Of a stretch of 64,000 nt of DNA, positions 12,150 to 23,420 are shown piece by piece. The stretch's first letter is position 1. Every line of letters begins with the position of its first letter. The notes under the pieces were generated by a model, which saw nothing but the letters and a program-made list of their open reading frames with translations, did not search any database and was not told the DNA's origin. The position numbers and the translations under genes were made by a program. The stretch lies in the NCBI GenBank assembly GCA_030052745.1, contig JANBVO010000004.1:682001-746000 (forward strand). The letters run 5' to 3'. The DNA is from Pleurostoma richardsiae. Taxonomy: Eukaryota > Ascomycota > Sordariomycetes > Calosphaeriales > Pleurostomataceae.

Positions 12150-12601
12150 TCACGCCTTCTTCTTCGCAGCAGCCTTGGCCTTGGCGGCCTTCTTCCTGTT
12201 GCTCCGGATCATGACGACGCTCAGGAAGGAGCCGACGACGGCGGAGCCTAGCAGGATGAGGATGACGGGCAGGCGGATGGCCCAAACGCGCGGGGGGAAG
12301 AAGTTCTGCAAGGGATGGTCCGAGTCGACGAAGGGCTGCGAGGAACTGGGTTAGTCATGTTCATGTGGGATTGTAAGGATGGGCTGCAGGAGCGCGAGGA
12401 TGGGTGCAGGCTGCAAGTCAGCAGGTCGTAAGGAGTGAGAGGCGAGTCGTACCATCAACAGAGTCCAGATAGTGTAGTAGAGGAAGACGACGGATGCGGC
12501 CACGAGCATGGCGGTGCCGACGAGTTTGTCGAGCTGGAAGGAGGAGTTAGCCGTGATGCATCGAGTAGGGAGGTTATATTCGAAGCCCGGGTATTTACCA
12601 T
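12150..12601 (-). CDS. DPM2: Dolichol-phosphate mannosyltransferase subunit 2
   Basis: Minus-strand exons are 12601-12599 (the ATG alone), 12533-12453 and 12335-12150, giving 89 residues that begin MLDKLVGTAMLVAASV. The donor GTAAAT follows the start codon directly; the first intron ends CTTCCAG with a GCTAAC branch, the second ends CGCAG with a GACTAAC branch. The protein has two hydrophobic helices (about residues 8-28 and 48-70), the conserved PFVDSDHPLQNFFPPR between them, and a Lys/Ala tail. This matches DPM2, a small ER-membrane subunit (84 residues in humans) that stabilises the DPM1 catalytic subunit making dolichol-phosphate mannose for N-glycans, GPI anchors and O-mannosylation. The tiny exons make it easy to miss. 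It is divergent from CWC22. Confidence 0.92.
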
Positions 12602-13081
12602 TGTTAACCAGGGTTGGATGACAAAAAGAGCGTCTGTAAAGAAGAATGCAAGTGCACTATCTGACTTGGATATTGTCGCAGTCGCCGTGGGATAGTCGTG
12701 ATGTCCGCTCGGTCAAGGTTAGACCACCTATGCCAGATAGAATTTAAGCCACACGAAGGGAGCTTCACGAACAGCTCAGGGGCTTAACGCGACAAGATCA
12801 CGCTAATGCCCAGGCGCCCCACTGAAGGTACAAAGGAGGAGGTACCGCCAAAAGCCGCCTCTCAGCCCCACTTCTCCAGCCACTCTCAACCTCAAAATTT
12901 CCAGGCAGCTCATCACGTTTGCGCCGCGTCCGTCTCTCGCCTCCAACGTCCTTCTTTACCTTCGACACTCTCAAGAGTCGCTTGTCGCACACCCACAGAA
13001 CCCTGTGCCAGGGCTCTCACCCTCTATCCTGAGGCCTTGATCCGTTCGTACCTTGGAAGGTTGCAACATTCCGGCATCACG
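12602..13081. other. Divergent DPM2/CWC22 promoter region
   Basis: The 480 bp between two divergent start codons presumably hold both promoters. An in-frame upstream ATG at 12806 would extend CWC22 by 92 residues, but that stretch looks like a leader and I did not use it. Confidence 0.55.
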
Positions 13082-15996
13082 ATGGCTTCGGCGGAAACGG
13101 TGTCCGTAAGCTCGAGACATCTCGGCGAGCGGTCGCCTGACCGAGCGCCTCGATCTCCCCGACGAGATGACCGGCCACGGGATGACCGGCCGCGACCGCG
13201 ACGAGATGGTGCCGACAGTTACCGCCCCGCGCGCCCGGCCAAGAAGGAGCGCTCGCCGCCGCCTGTCCCAACCGAGGAACAGAAGCAAGCTGCTGCGAAG
13301 GCCGAGTACGAGAAGCTGCTGAACATGCGCTCCGGAGGAACCTACATACCGCCGGCCCGCCTGCGCGCGCTGCAGGCCCAGATCACCGACAAGACGTCGA
13401 AGGAGTATCAGCGCATGGCCTGGGAGGCCCTGAAGAAGTCTATCAATGGTCTGATCAACAAGGTCAACGTCTCCAACATCAAGCACATCGTGCCTGAACT
13501 GTTCGGCGAGAACTTGATCAGAGGAAGGGGCTTGTACTGCCAGTCTATCATGAAGGCGCAGAGCGCCAGTTTGCCGTTCACGCCCATCTACGCGGCGATG
13601 ACGGCGATCGTCAATACGAAGCTGCCCCAGGTCGGCGAGCTCCTGGTCAAGCGCCTGTGCCTGCGATTCAGGAAGGCGTTTCGCAGGAACGACAAAGCGG
13701 TGTGTGTCTCCGCCACGACGTTTCTCGCCCACCTCGTCAACCACCAGGTCTGTCACGAGATGCTCGCCGCGCAGATGCTCCTGCTGCTCCTGAATAAGCC
13801 GACCGACGACAGTGTCGAGATCGCTGTGGGGTTGATGCGGGAAGTTGGACAATATCTGGAGGAGATGAACCCTCAGATCAGCATGGCCGTCTTCGATCAG
13901 TTCCGAAACATCCTGCACGAGGCTGACATCGACAAGAGGACGCAGTACGCGGTGGAGGTGCTGTTTCAGATTCGCAAGGACAAGTTCAAGGATAACCCTG
14001 CGGTCAAGGAGGAGCTGGATCTTGTGGAAGAAGAAGATCAGATCAAGCATATCATTGAGCTAGATGGGGACTACGATGGCCAGGACTCGCTGAACATCTT
14101 CAAGTTTGACCCGAACTGGGAGGAGAATGAAGCCGCCTACAAGAGGCTGAAGGCAGAGATTCTTGGCGAGGGGAGTGACGACGAGGATGAGGACGGTTCG
14201 GACGAGAGCTCAGAAGAGGACGAGGACGAGGAGCAGAAGGCGATCGAGATCAAGGACCAGTCGAATGCTGACTTGGTCAACCTACGGCGAACAATCTACC
14301 TGACGCTGATGAGCAGCGTGGATCCCGAGGAAGCTGTGCACAAGCTTCTCAAGCTTCAGATTCCGGCTGGTAGTGAAAAGGAGCTTCCCGAGATGGTGAT
14401 CGAATGTTGTGCCCAGGAGAAGACATACTCAAAGTAAGTACTGCTCGTCCTCTCTCTTGCTCCTTTGTTCTGCTCTCTTAAATCACTCAACCTGACCCAA
14501 TTACTAACTCGCATTACAGGTTCTATGGGCTCATTGCCGAGCGACTCTCCAAGATCAACCGACTTTGGATGGATCTCTTTGAGCATGCTTTCACCGACTA
14601 TTACGAGAAGATTCACAGGTACGACACGAACAAGCTGCGCAATATTGCCCGGTTATTCGGGCATATCTTCGCCTCGGATGCTATAGGCTGGTACTGCCTG
14701 GGGGTCATCCATCTCAATGAGGAGGAGACGACAAGTGCCAGCAGAATCTTCATCAAGATCTTGTTCCAGGAGATCTCTGAAGAGATTGGCATGGCTAAGC
14801 TACAGGCTCGCATGCGGGACGAGACCCTGCGACCAAGTCTGGAAGGGCTCTTCCCTCACGACAACCCTCGCAACATTCGGTTCTCCATCAACTACTTCAC
14901 TAGTATCGGCATGGGTGCTCTGACGGAGGAGATGCGGGAGTTCCTTCAGAACATGCCGAAACCGGCGCTCCCAGCACCCGTTGCTGCGGACGATTCCGAA
15001 TCGGACTCCGTATCGAGCTACTCATCATACACAGGTTCTTCATATTCGCGGTCCCGCTCGTTGTCTCGGACGCCCCCGAGGCGGAAGATCGAGCGCGGAA
15101 GATCTTACTCCCGCAGCCCTCCACGGCGGGACAGACCGCGATCCGACACCCGCGACAGCTATTCAAGCCGCTCCCGCTCTGCGACCCGGTCACGGTCGCC
15201 GCCGCCCCGACGTGGTGTCAAGCGGGGGCGGTCCGACTCACGGTCACCCCCTCGGAGGTATCCTCGCGGTCGCTCTGGCAGTCTCTCGGACCGGTCCTAT
15301 TCCACTGATCGGTCACTGTCTCGGTCACCTCCTCCCAGGCGCGCGCCTGCGCGCCAGTCTATTTCTCGGTCACCGCCACCTAGGCGAGCAGGTAACCGTC
15401 TTGACTCACGTTCTCCGCCCCCGAGAAGGGCGCCGGCCACTGGGCGGTCGCTATCGAGAACGCCACCGCCGAGGCGCGCAGTTGCTCCGCGGTCGATCTC
15501 CCGGTCTCGTTCTCCGCCGCCAAGGCGTGCGGCAGCTCGTAGGTCACCATCTCGGTCTGCCTCTCCACCTCCGAGACGTGTCGCTGCCGCGAGGTCCATC
15601 TCTCGATCTCCGTCGCCGCCGCCGAGACGCGCCCCGCCTCCGAGGTCTATATCTCGGTCTCCGCCGCCCAGACGTGCACCGGCCCCGAGATCTATATCCC
15701 GATCTCCCTCTCCCGCACCGAGGCGTGGTGGGCCTCATGGAAGATCCATCTCACCAGACCCTCCCAGACGTGGCGGCGCTTATCGCGGCCGCTCATACAG
15801 CCGCGGAAGGGAGCCCTCGCGCTCTCCCTCGCGCTCTCCCTCGCGCTCACCGGCTAGATCGCCCTCGCCGCCGCGGCGGAGAGGAAGGAGGAACAGCAGC
15901 TCGCCCTTGAGCGACGCGCCGCGGGGCGAGAGACGTAGGAGGAATAGCAGCTCCGTTAGCAGTGCCCCGAGGAAGAGGTATCGGAGGAGCAGCTAA
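13082..15996 (+). CDS. CWC22: Pre-mRNA splicing factor CWC22
   Basis: Exons 13082-14433 and 14520-15996 (GTAAGT...TTACAG, with ACTAAC branch) give 942 residues. A disordered Arg/Asp-rich N-terminus is followed by a MIF4G domain (about residues 105-290, with GGTYIPPARLR just before it and NVSNIKHIVPELFGENL inside), an acidic linker, and an MA3 domain (about 394-515, including RTIYLTLMSSVDPEEAVHKLL and FYGLIAERLSKINRLW). The tail from about residue 617 is an Arg/Ser/Pro-rich RS domain of repeated SRSPPPRRA units. CWC22 is a spliceosomal protein of the NineTeen-related group that binds eIF4A3 in animals and is needed for the first catalytic step. MASAETVS at 13082 is the preferred start; an in-frame ATG at 12806 is less likely. 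It is convergent with DUS1. Confidence 0.95.
15040..15990 (+). repeat. RS-rich repeat region in the CWC22 tail
   Basis: About 950 bp of imperfect tandem units encode S-x-SRSPPPRRAPA-type motifs, with TCTCGGTC(A/T)CC(G/T)CC recurring. The repetition leaves long open frames on both strands that are not genes. Confidence 0.8.
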
Positions 15997-16267
15997 GGGG
16001 AGGCAAGACGCGGAGGGAGCATGTTTCGATAAGAAGGCTGTGCCGGTTTTGGGGACCTGGTATTAGCAAAGACTGCAAAACGGTAGTCTGCGATTAGCGA
16101 ACAAATTGGACGAAAATACCCATAGTTTGATCCTAACATGAATGCCTAGTAATGAGAGGGCTTGCGGAATTTTCACTCGAGGCTGGCTGTCTATCCGTAC
16201 TTATCCAGAGGGCAGAACTCCTGAAAAACACACACAAATATTGCTCTCAAGAAGGGTGTCTATTCAT

Positions 16268-18103
16268 TCATCCAGCAACAAGCTCGCTAACAGGGTAGCT
16301 CGTAGTCTTCTCCAGCTCCGCCGCCCCCTCCACCTTCTCCCCTCCCGTCTTCTGAGGTTGTGCCACGATGTCATCTACCTTCCTCCGAGCGTTCTGCTCT
16401 TCCTCCAGCTTCATCTTCTCCTTTTTGCTCAGCTGCAGTGCGCCCTTGGCAACAGCCTCCTTGGGCAGCGGCCGCACGATGGGCTGGGCGACCCACCACG
16501 GCCGCTTGCACCTCCGTATCGTCCCGGCGGAGCTCTCCGCCTCGTCCTCCTCGGCTCCCTCGCCTCCTCCGGCCGGCTGCTGCTTCTCCTTCGCTTCCTC
16601 GGCCTGTTTCGCCTTCGCCTCGAAGGCGGTGTTGGTGGCGTCCGCCTCGAAGCTCGCACCGTCCGTCCTCTCGTACTCCAGCAGGCCCTCCGCCACCCTC
16701 CTCTCCACCATGGCCAGGATCCTCTCGTAGTTGGCAAGGTCGCCCATGCGCGCCTTGGCCAGCGCGTCCCGCACGTCCGTGTGCCGCGAGACGAAGTGCC
16801 GCAGCATGTGGAAGAGGTGCGGCTGCACGGCGATCAGGTTCGGCGACGTAGGCCGGCCCTCCTTACCGCCGCCGCCGCCGTCCTTCTTCCGCTTCTTCCG
16901 CGCCGGCTCCTCTGCATCCGCCTCTGCCTCCGCAGCGGCCTGCTCACCGATCCACGCTTCGTCGTCCCCAGGGAGGAACAGTGGCCGGCGGGCCGGCGGG
17001 TCCTGGTGCAGAACGTACTTGTGCAGGATGTCGAGGTACCGCCTCATCACAGCGTCGACGCGCCACCCGCCCCTGCCGTCCCTGCCGCGCCAGTACTCGC
17101 GGCCCTCCTCGCCCGGCGCCGGCGGCTCGGCGAAGACGCCCGGGTCGCTGAGGTTGCCCTCCGCGCTCATGACGCCGTCCGCGCCCGTCGCCTCCAGGCA
17201 CCTCTCGACGTCGCCGTGCTGGAGTATGTTCCCGTTGGCGAAGATGACCGTCTCGGGCGGCAGGTTGTCGCGCAGGTAGCGGATGTACCCCCAGTCGGCG
17301 ACGCCCGTCATGTGGCCCTTCTGCTCGCGGCGGCGGCCGTGCACGGTGAGGATGCTGGCGCCCGCGCTGAGCACGTTGCGCGCGTAGGCCAGCGTCGCCT
17401 CGCGGGTGTCGAGGATGCGGATCTTGGCCGTCACGGGCACGGGCAGGCCCTCGTGCAGGGTGCGGACCATCTCGTGGATCAGCGCCTGGTCCTCCTGCAG
17501 GAAGGCGCCGTAGTGGCCCTTGCGCGCGATGCCCTGCGGGCAGCCGAGGTTCAGGTCCACGGCGTCGCAGTGCGGGGCCACGAGCTGCGCCGCGGCGAGG
17601 AGGCTCGCCGGGTCGTTGGCGCAGAACTGGACGAAGAGCGGGCGGTCGATGGCCGGGTTGCCGTCGAGGTAGGGTGTGTCATCGCGAGAGGAAGGAGCGG
17701 GTTCGGAAGATGGCTTCTTGGGCTGCTCCTTGCCTAGGGGCGAGCGTGTGGGCTGGAAATGTGAGTCGCGGTACTTCTGGTCCGTAGCGAATAGACGCGC
17801 ATGAAACATCGGGGAGTATGCGAGGAGGCTCGATCGCTCAGATGGGGAAAGAAAGGAACGCGAGAGCATTCGCCATGCCTGGAGACGAGAAGCAGCTGGT
17901 TAGCTTTGGGGGCACCGGACAGACATTGTAGACTGGCATCCCAGACTTACAAACTCGGACTGGTCGACCATCGGGGCCACTATATGCTTAGGGCTCCCTA
18001 TACTTTCGTAGAAAGCTCGACCGTGGAGCTTCTTCTTGGTCTGCGTCTGTTCCGGAACCACAGCCTCGGCCGCCGCGACAACAGTCGCCGTCTCGGATGC
18101 CAT
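16268..18103 (-). CDS. DUS1: tRNA-dihydrouridine synthase 1 (DUS1)
   Basis: Minus-strand exons 18103-17951 and 17878-16268 (GTAAGT...CTCCAG intron of 72 nt) give 587 residues. The splice restores VAPMVDQSEFAWRMLSR, a signature of the Dus1 FMN-binding barrel. Further motifs are DLNLGCPQGIARKGHYGAFL, with the catalytic Cys at about 164, and LTVHGRRREQKG for tRNA/FMN binding. The family reduces U16/U17 in cytoplasmic tRNAs with NADPH and FMN. A variable insert after FATDQKYRDSHF and a long Lys/Glu-rich C-terminus extend it beyond the usual length. An in-frame ATG at 18205 would add 34 residues (basic, possibly a leader or targeting sequence). It is convergent with CWC22, and a long open frame on the opposite strand is a GC-bias shadow. 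Confidence 0.93.
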
Positions 18104-19742
18104 CGTGGCAAGCGCTCGCGTGAAGATCCCCGTCACCGGGCACTTCCGGAGCCTAACTCGCCTAACAAACACCTCCAGATCGGCTGCGTTTGAAAGAAGT
18201 GTCAAACGGGGTCAGGATAAGCAAAGATGCGAAGCGGCGCTTGTAGAGGCGCTCTACGAAAAAAAGAACCACCAGCCAGGTACTTCTGGATCTCGAAGTT
18301 TTTTGGGGCGGCCTTGCATCGCCAAGAGACGAGGCTGAAGATCAGGGCACATATTATTGGACAGAATCTACTGGTCCCACTCCACCTCCAGCAGTGACGT
18401 CGATCCCGCATGAGGTACCGCTACATCGCAAGCCCAGCCACAAGTACTGTGTACAGTACCCGGGGCGGTTCATCACGAAGAAACGGGGTGGGGGTTTCCC
18501 GCCTTCCCACGAAAACATCAGAACGGGCTGTGGGCCAGTAGTACCTGACATAAAGTAAGGAGTCACTATTAGAAACATGCTCAGGTGGTGGCCCGCATCA
18601 CCCGGTCGGGCACGCGTGGAAATGGAGGGACATTCGAGCTGCGACGAGTCAGAAACAGCATATGGCACTCAGTATGACGAATACGCCCCCGGCTCTGCGA
18701 CCGAGAGAGTGTTGGGTGAGATGGGTGGGCTGTGCGTGCTCCTGCAGAGCTCGTATATCTCTCTGGTCTTCGCAACTGCACACCACCATACCACACCACT
18801 AGGCTCGAAAAGTCTCAGGGGACCATCACTCTCGACGTTTCGGCCCTCTCGGGCAAAAATACCATCTATTGAATCGAAAACGAAAGAAGACGAAGGTTTC
18901 CCTAGTAACGCTCGGTACTTACGCTCTTTCTCAGAGATGCCGATCACCACGCTTATCAAGCACGGGGACTCTACACAGGGACTCTGCACAGTAAAGGGTC
19001 CAGGTTCTCCAGGGGCACACGTCGCTATGACACCAAGACGGCAGCGGCCGTCTTGACACCCGCGAAGACGGATTACTCCGCCCCTACTACAATCTGTATT
19101 GACACACAAGCTGAAAGTAATGGCTTCGACGTGAGGTGTGAGAGAGTCAACTCCTTGTTGTATTCCGGACTACCTAAGCAATGATCTGGGCAAGGGAACA
19201 AGCCCGGGCCAAAAAAATCCTCCGATATTGCAAACAATTGGCGATCCGACTGTATGTCTGAAACCTCTCATCTTCTGTTTTCGGCAATGCGCTCCACCAG
19301 TTTTCTCTCGAAAGCCCGCAAAACATGCCGTGTCCGGAAAGAGCAAATGGTACAGCCAAGTCGAGGCTCCTCCTCTGATACTGATCTCTTCCATGGCTCC
19401 GAGCCACCACTGCTTTGCTGCTTATCTCCTCTTGCGCGCTCCTTCCTCCGCAGATCTACCTGCATCCATCTAACATCGACAAGAAGTGACGCAGCCAGCG
19501 TGAGAGAACAGAAGGTGTTGCCAATCCGTCCTCTCGATATTAGTGACTGCCAATCTGTCTGAGCGTAGCATAGACGAGATCAATGCGAGAACGCCTCGAC
19601 ACCATACGATGCTGTCCTGAAACGCCCGATAATGTAATGTAAATATCTTGAAATACACGACAGGGTACATGAACCCTTCCCAAGAAACGGAAAACAGAAG
19701 CAATGATGTTCGCAATATGCTGTTGTTGAGCGGTCATAGTCG
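18104..19742. other. Intergenic region between DUS1 and BNI4
   Basis: About 1.6 kb holds the DUS1 promoter and the BNI4 3' end. Open frames here are short, overlap on both strands and share no family features, so nothing is called. Confidence 0.5.
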
Positions 19743-22425
19743 TCAGAAAAATTGCGTGTAAATCTTCGAGTTCTCGTGGACTTCCATTTCCTGCCACGCG
19801 GTCAGTATTCGAGGTGCGGAGGCCAGAGAGCAAGGCGAGCATACCATCTTGAAACTGTTGAGCTCCTCTTTGATCTGCTGTGCAAGCATCGGCGTCAAGC
19901 GATTGCAAGTAGCAATGTCACCACGGCGATCGTACTCCTGGCTGGGCCATGTGTCATAGAAGACTATCCGCGGACTGAAGGTGGCGTTACGCCGAGACAT
20001 GCCTTGAGGCGTTCCCGGGCTGCTTTTGCTATCCTGCCTCAGCCTCAAGGCCGACACGAAGTAGTCCTCGCTCCCAATGGCAACAGAGCCAGTGCGCCTG
20101 TGTCCTTGAGCCTCGTCGTTGGGGGTGCTAGGAGCGCTTGAACTCGGGGAGTCCGTGATAGGCGGTACGCTTGGCAATTCGACGGATGGGCTGGAGGCAG
20201 TGCTGCTGTCTATAAGGACATGTGAGTTGAAGGTCTCGTAAGCTAGTCATGATCAAACTTACGCTTCAGAATTCCCTTGCGTACCGCTGCAAGTACTTCG
20301 GCACGCTCCTTCTCACCTCCAACGATGCTTTTTCGCGATGCAGAGTTGTCCGTGCCAGAGCTGCCCAAGCGCTCCGATACCGAGCTGGGAGCCCTGGATG
20401 CATCGATCGAATTGCGTTCCAGTCGGGGAAAGCCCGTGCCGCCCCCATTCTGGCTATGCGGATCCGCATTCACATTCACTCGCTCCCTTTCTGCCTCGAC
20501 AGTGACCATAGTAACTGCTGCTTGGCTGACGTCGGCAGGCTGGGAGTCCATGGGCGGAACGCCAACGATCGATTTGGGCCGAAATAGACCAACGAGTGAC
20601 CGCCCACCCTTCTTCATGCCACGGCCCATCTTGCGGATCATGATTGAGGCGGACGATGCAGTAGAAGAGATTGACAGGTTGTCCGTCGACCCAGAGAAGA
20701 TTTTGGCTCCGGCATAAATGCTGTTGCCAATACCGGCTTCCTCCTGTTGTTGAGCGATACGAGCCTGTTCCGCATCATACAGCTCCTCGGGGGTGGGCTC
20801 CTTACGGAGCTTGGACGGGCCCGCGTTCCCCGACGCACCTTCGCCATCATCGTGGGTTACACCAGCCTTTCTCAACTCCGCAGCGCTACCAAACGAAAAC
20901 GCCCGTCGGAGACGAGATGTCTTGCTCTTCAGCTTTCCACCCTTCTGGTTGATCGCAGCAAGCTGCTTAACGGCAGGGCTGTCAATGCTGCCGCTTGAGG
21001 CTGTGGTTGATCCCGGCGGGGTAGGGGTACTGGCCCCATTTGCGGGAGCCTTGCCCGCGACGTCGAGATCGGAATCCATTGTCACCGGTTTCGACAGCGG
21101 CGACGGATTAACCAGCCGTTTGGCTGCATCGGATGAGGAGCTTCTGGGAGGGATATTTACAAGTTTGGGATAGTCTTGTGCGGTGTTCTGATCGGCAGCT
21201 GTTGCGAGTTGGGCGGGGTTGCCGGTGGGGATCGACACATTGGTGTTGCGGTTGGCAGACTGGGCAAGAAGAATCTCGTTAGCGACCGTTAAAACCAGGG
21301 CGATTGCCAAATGATTGGGCAATGCGTCTAACTGTCAATTAGAGAGCCACTCACCGAAGATGGTCGAGAACTGCTGCTGCGGCTCGACACCACACTCTCA
21401 GAACTTCCGTTCCTCGAGTGCATCGCACTTGTACCCCCACCACTGATGGCAACAATCCGAGCCGTTTTGATGTGATCCTTATCAGCGCTTTTGGAAGGTG
21501 CTAGTTGTTCTGGGCGGGACGATTCTTCCGGTTGCCGCAGGTCCTGTGGGGTCAAGAGGCCGGGATAATCGGCAGAATCAAGGGTGGGCATGCTGCGCCG
21601 CCGGAACCGCTTAGCCTCCTCGTGAGCGTGATGGCGATACAACTGAATATCGTCAGCCGCTGAGCCTGGTACACCTCCATAAAAACTATTCGGCCTGTTA
21701 GGAAGTGCGTTTTGCCTTCTGGCGGTGTTCGCACTGAGGACCGGTGTCGAGCGCCCATTGTACAAATGATTGACAGATGCCATGCCAGAACCCGAGGGAA
21801 ATGACTGATTCGGTGGGTGGCCCTGTTGGCCAGCGCTGCTTGACTCCGTCGATCGGACGGCAGGGCGTCGATAACGCTCAGGAGACGGCTTGACGGGAGG
21901 TAGTTGGGGGAATGAGAGCTGTGTAGGCGCGTTTGCCATGTATGAAGATTGAGGCCGGGGCGACGGAGTAACACGTCTGCCTGTAGGCGGCAGGGCAGAA
22001 TCGTCTCGGGAGCCACCAGCTCCTATGCCCATGGAAGAGGAGGAACTCGGCAAGTTGGACATCGACGCGTTTCCAGGATAGCGAGATCTCACGTTGTAGG
22101 TTCCCTCAAAGCCCTGCATCGTTGGAACGCTGGGTGAAGAAGAGGTCCGATAGTTGCTGAATTGCTGCCGCTGAGCACTGGAGTTGAGACTCGGCGTGGT
22201 TGTGAAGGCGTACGGCTGGATCGGAGTAGAACTAGTTCTGTAGCCCACATTCCCAACACCATTCGGAACTCCATGATATCCGTTCCTCTGCGGCTGAGAG
22301 GCAGAGAACTGGTGGTTTGCCTGTGGTTGGCTGACAGGTAACATGCCAGCACCGGAGGAAGATCTTGTCTGAAGCATCGTGACTGTTCCCGACTGCTGAG
22401 GATATGACTGAACCAACGCAGCCAT
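19743..22425 (-). CDS. BNI4: Bni4-like septin/PP1 adaptor protein
   Basis: Minus-strand exons 22425-21355, 21259-20263, 20209-19845 and 19790-19743 give 826 residues. All three introns carry good donors (GTGAGT, GTAAGT, GTATGC), and the first and last have CTAAC/CTGAC branch sites. Most of the protein is disordered and Ser/Pro/Gln-rich. The C-terminal 60 residues are the conserved part: FYDTWPSQEYDRRGDIATCN followed by RLTPMLAQQIKEELNSF and EMEVHENSKIYTQFF, matching the Bni4 C-terminus. RIVF at about 770-773 fits the RVxF docking motif for protein phosphatase 1. Yeast Bni4 targets Glc7 and chitin synthase III to the septin ring at bud necks; a comparable role in septum or wall synthesis is inferred. 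The last exon is only 48 nt. Confidence 0.85.
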
Positions 22426-23420
22426 TGTAACGTGAAAGATATTGGGAGAGGCTTGACTCTCGAACGCGTCCGAGAAGGTCCGCTTTAGTGTGTCGTGTTG
22501 AGAACGAAGGATTCAACTTGGAACGAAATCTAGGAAGGCTTAAGCAGACTAGAACCTGTACGGAAGGATCGATTAGCAAGGCAGTTCAAAAAAATTAATT
22601 CAGTGTGCAGCAAGTGACAGTGACAGAGATAAAGAGCCACTTTGACCAAGTCTCAGGTGACATACCTAAGTGAGAGGAGGCAGGCGATTCCTTGTGGTCA
22701 ATCCAATGCAGGTTCCGTGACACTTCCAGCGAGGCCTGCTGGCAGATTTCCGAGACAGAGCTGATATCTCAGAAGCGTGTGTGGCTTGGATGATGAAATA
22801 GGAGGACGCCCGCGGCCGTGAAGGATGAGCGGCTGACGCTGTCCTCAAGGAGTACACTTTTACCGTGAGCCCCTTGGTTTGAACAGTTTGAAGCCGAGAG
22901 CGGGCAGGACTACGCAGGTATGGGCCGATGTTCCAGTGGCCCAAAGGTACACCTGGTGATCAGGACTGCCTCGAGGACATGGAGATGGAAGGAGAGCTCA
23001 GGCTCGGATTCGAAAAGGAGAAGGGGCTGTTCCGTTGGCTTTATTTTTTTCTTGTCTTTTCTTCTTTCGGGGAGATCGACCGGCTGTGTTATCGTGGAAA
23101 ATAGAAAGGACAGCCCAGCAATGAGTCGAGGTGCAGATGCGGTGTCGTCGACAAGAAGGATATTACAAGAAACAGATGGGAAGAACGCCGAGAAACCAAA
23201 ACGAAGGGGCCGCCGACCGGCCGTATGTACGGAACGGAAAGTCGTGCTGGGAAAAGGGGGGGTAGAAGAAGGGATGGCGATCTCGGGTCGTGCCGCGACG
23301 TGGGAGGGGATTCGGGGATGGTGCAACGGGGAAGAGGAGACGATGGATAGAGAGAGAGAGGGGAGAGAAAAAGAGACGAAGGAGGTCGAAAGATGGGGAG
23401 AATTGGCCAAGACTGGAGGT
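22426..23420 (-). promoter_or_regulatory. Probable long leader/promoter of BNI4
   Basis: The minus (sense) strand is strongly pyrimidine-rich at about 23010-23420, where the plus strand reads GA-rich runs such as GAGAGAGAGAGG. Together with the predicted leader intron at 22556-22665 this suggests transcription starts several hundred bases upstream of the BNI4 ATG. Inference only. Confidence 0.4.
22556..22665 (-). other. Predicted 5' UTR intron of BNI4
   Basis: On the minus strand a GTATGT donor (starting at 22665) is followed by a TTGCTAATC branch site and a CGTACAG acceptor (ending at 22556), for a 110-nt intron. It lies 131 bp upstream of the BNI4 ATG. Confidence 0.5.

Noticed and set aside
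12806-13081. Extension of CWC22 to the in-frame ATG at 12806
   Set aside because: The 92 extra residues look like leader sequence and MASAETVS fits family starts better.
12971-14050. 359-codon open frame opposite CWC22
   Set aside because: It overlaps the MIF4G domain entirely and arises from codon-composition mirroring.
14981-15910. 309-codon frame over the CWC22 RS tail
   Set aside because: Repeats of Arg, Pro and Ser codons stay open in all frames; no independent start or motif.
16142-17737. Long 531-codon open frame opposite DUS1
   Set aside because: It mirrors the GC-rich third positions of DUS1 on the other strand, has no family features, and DUS1 is clear in the other direction.
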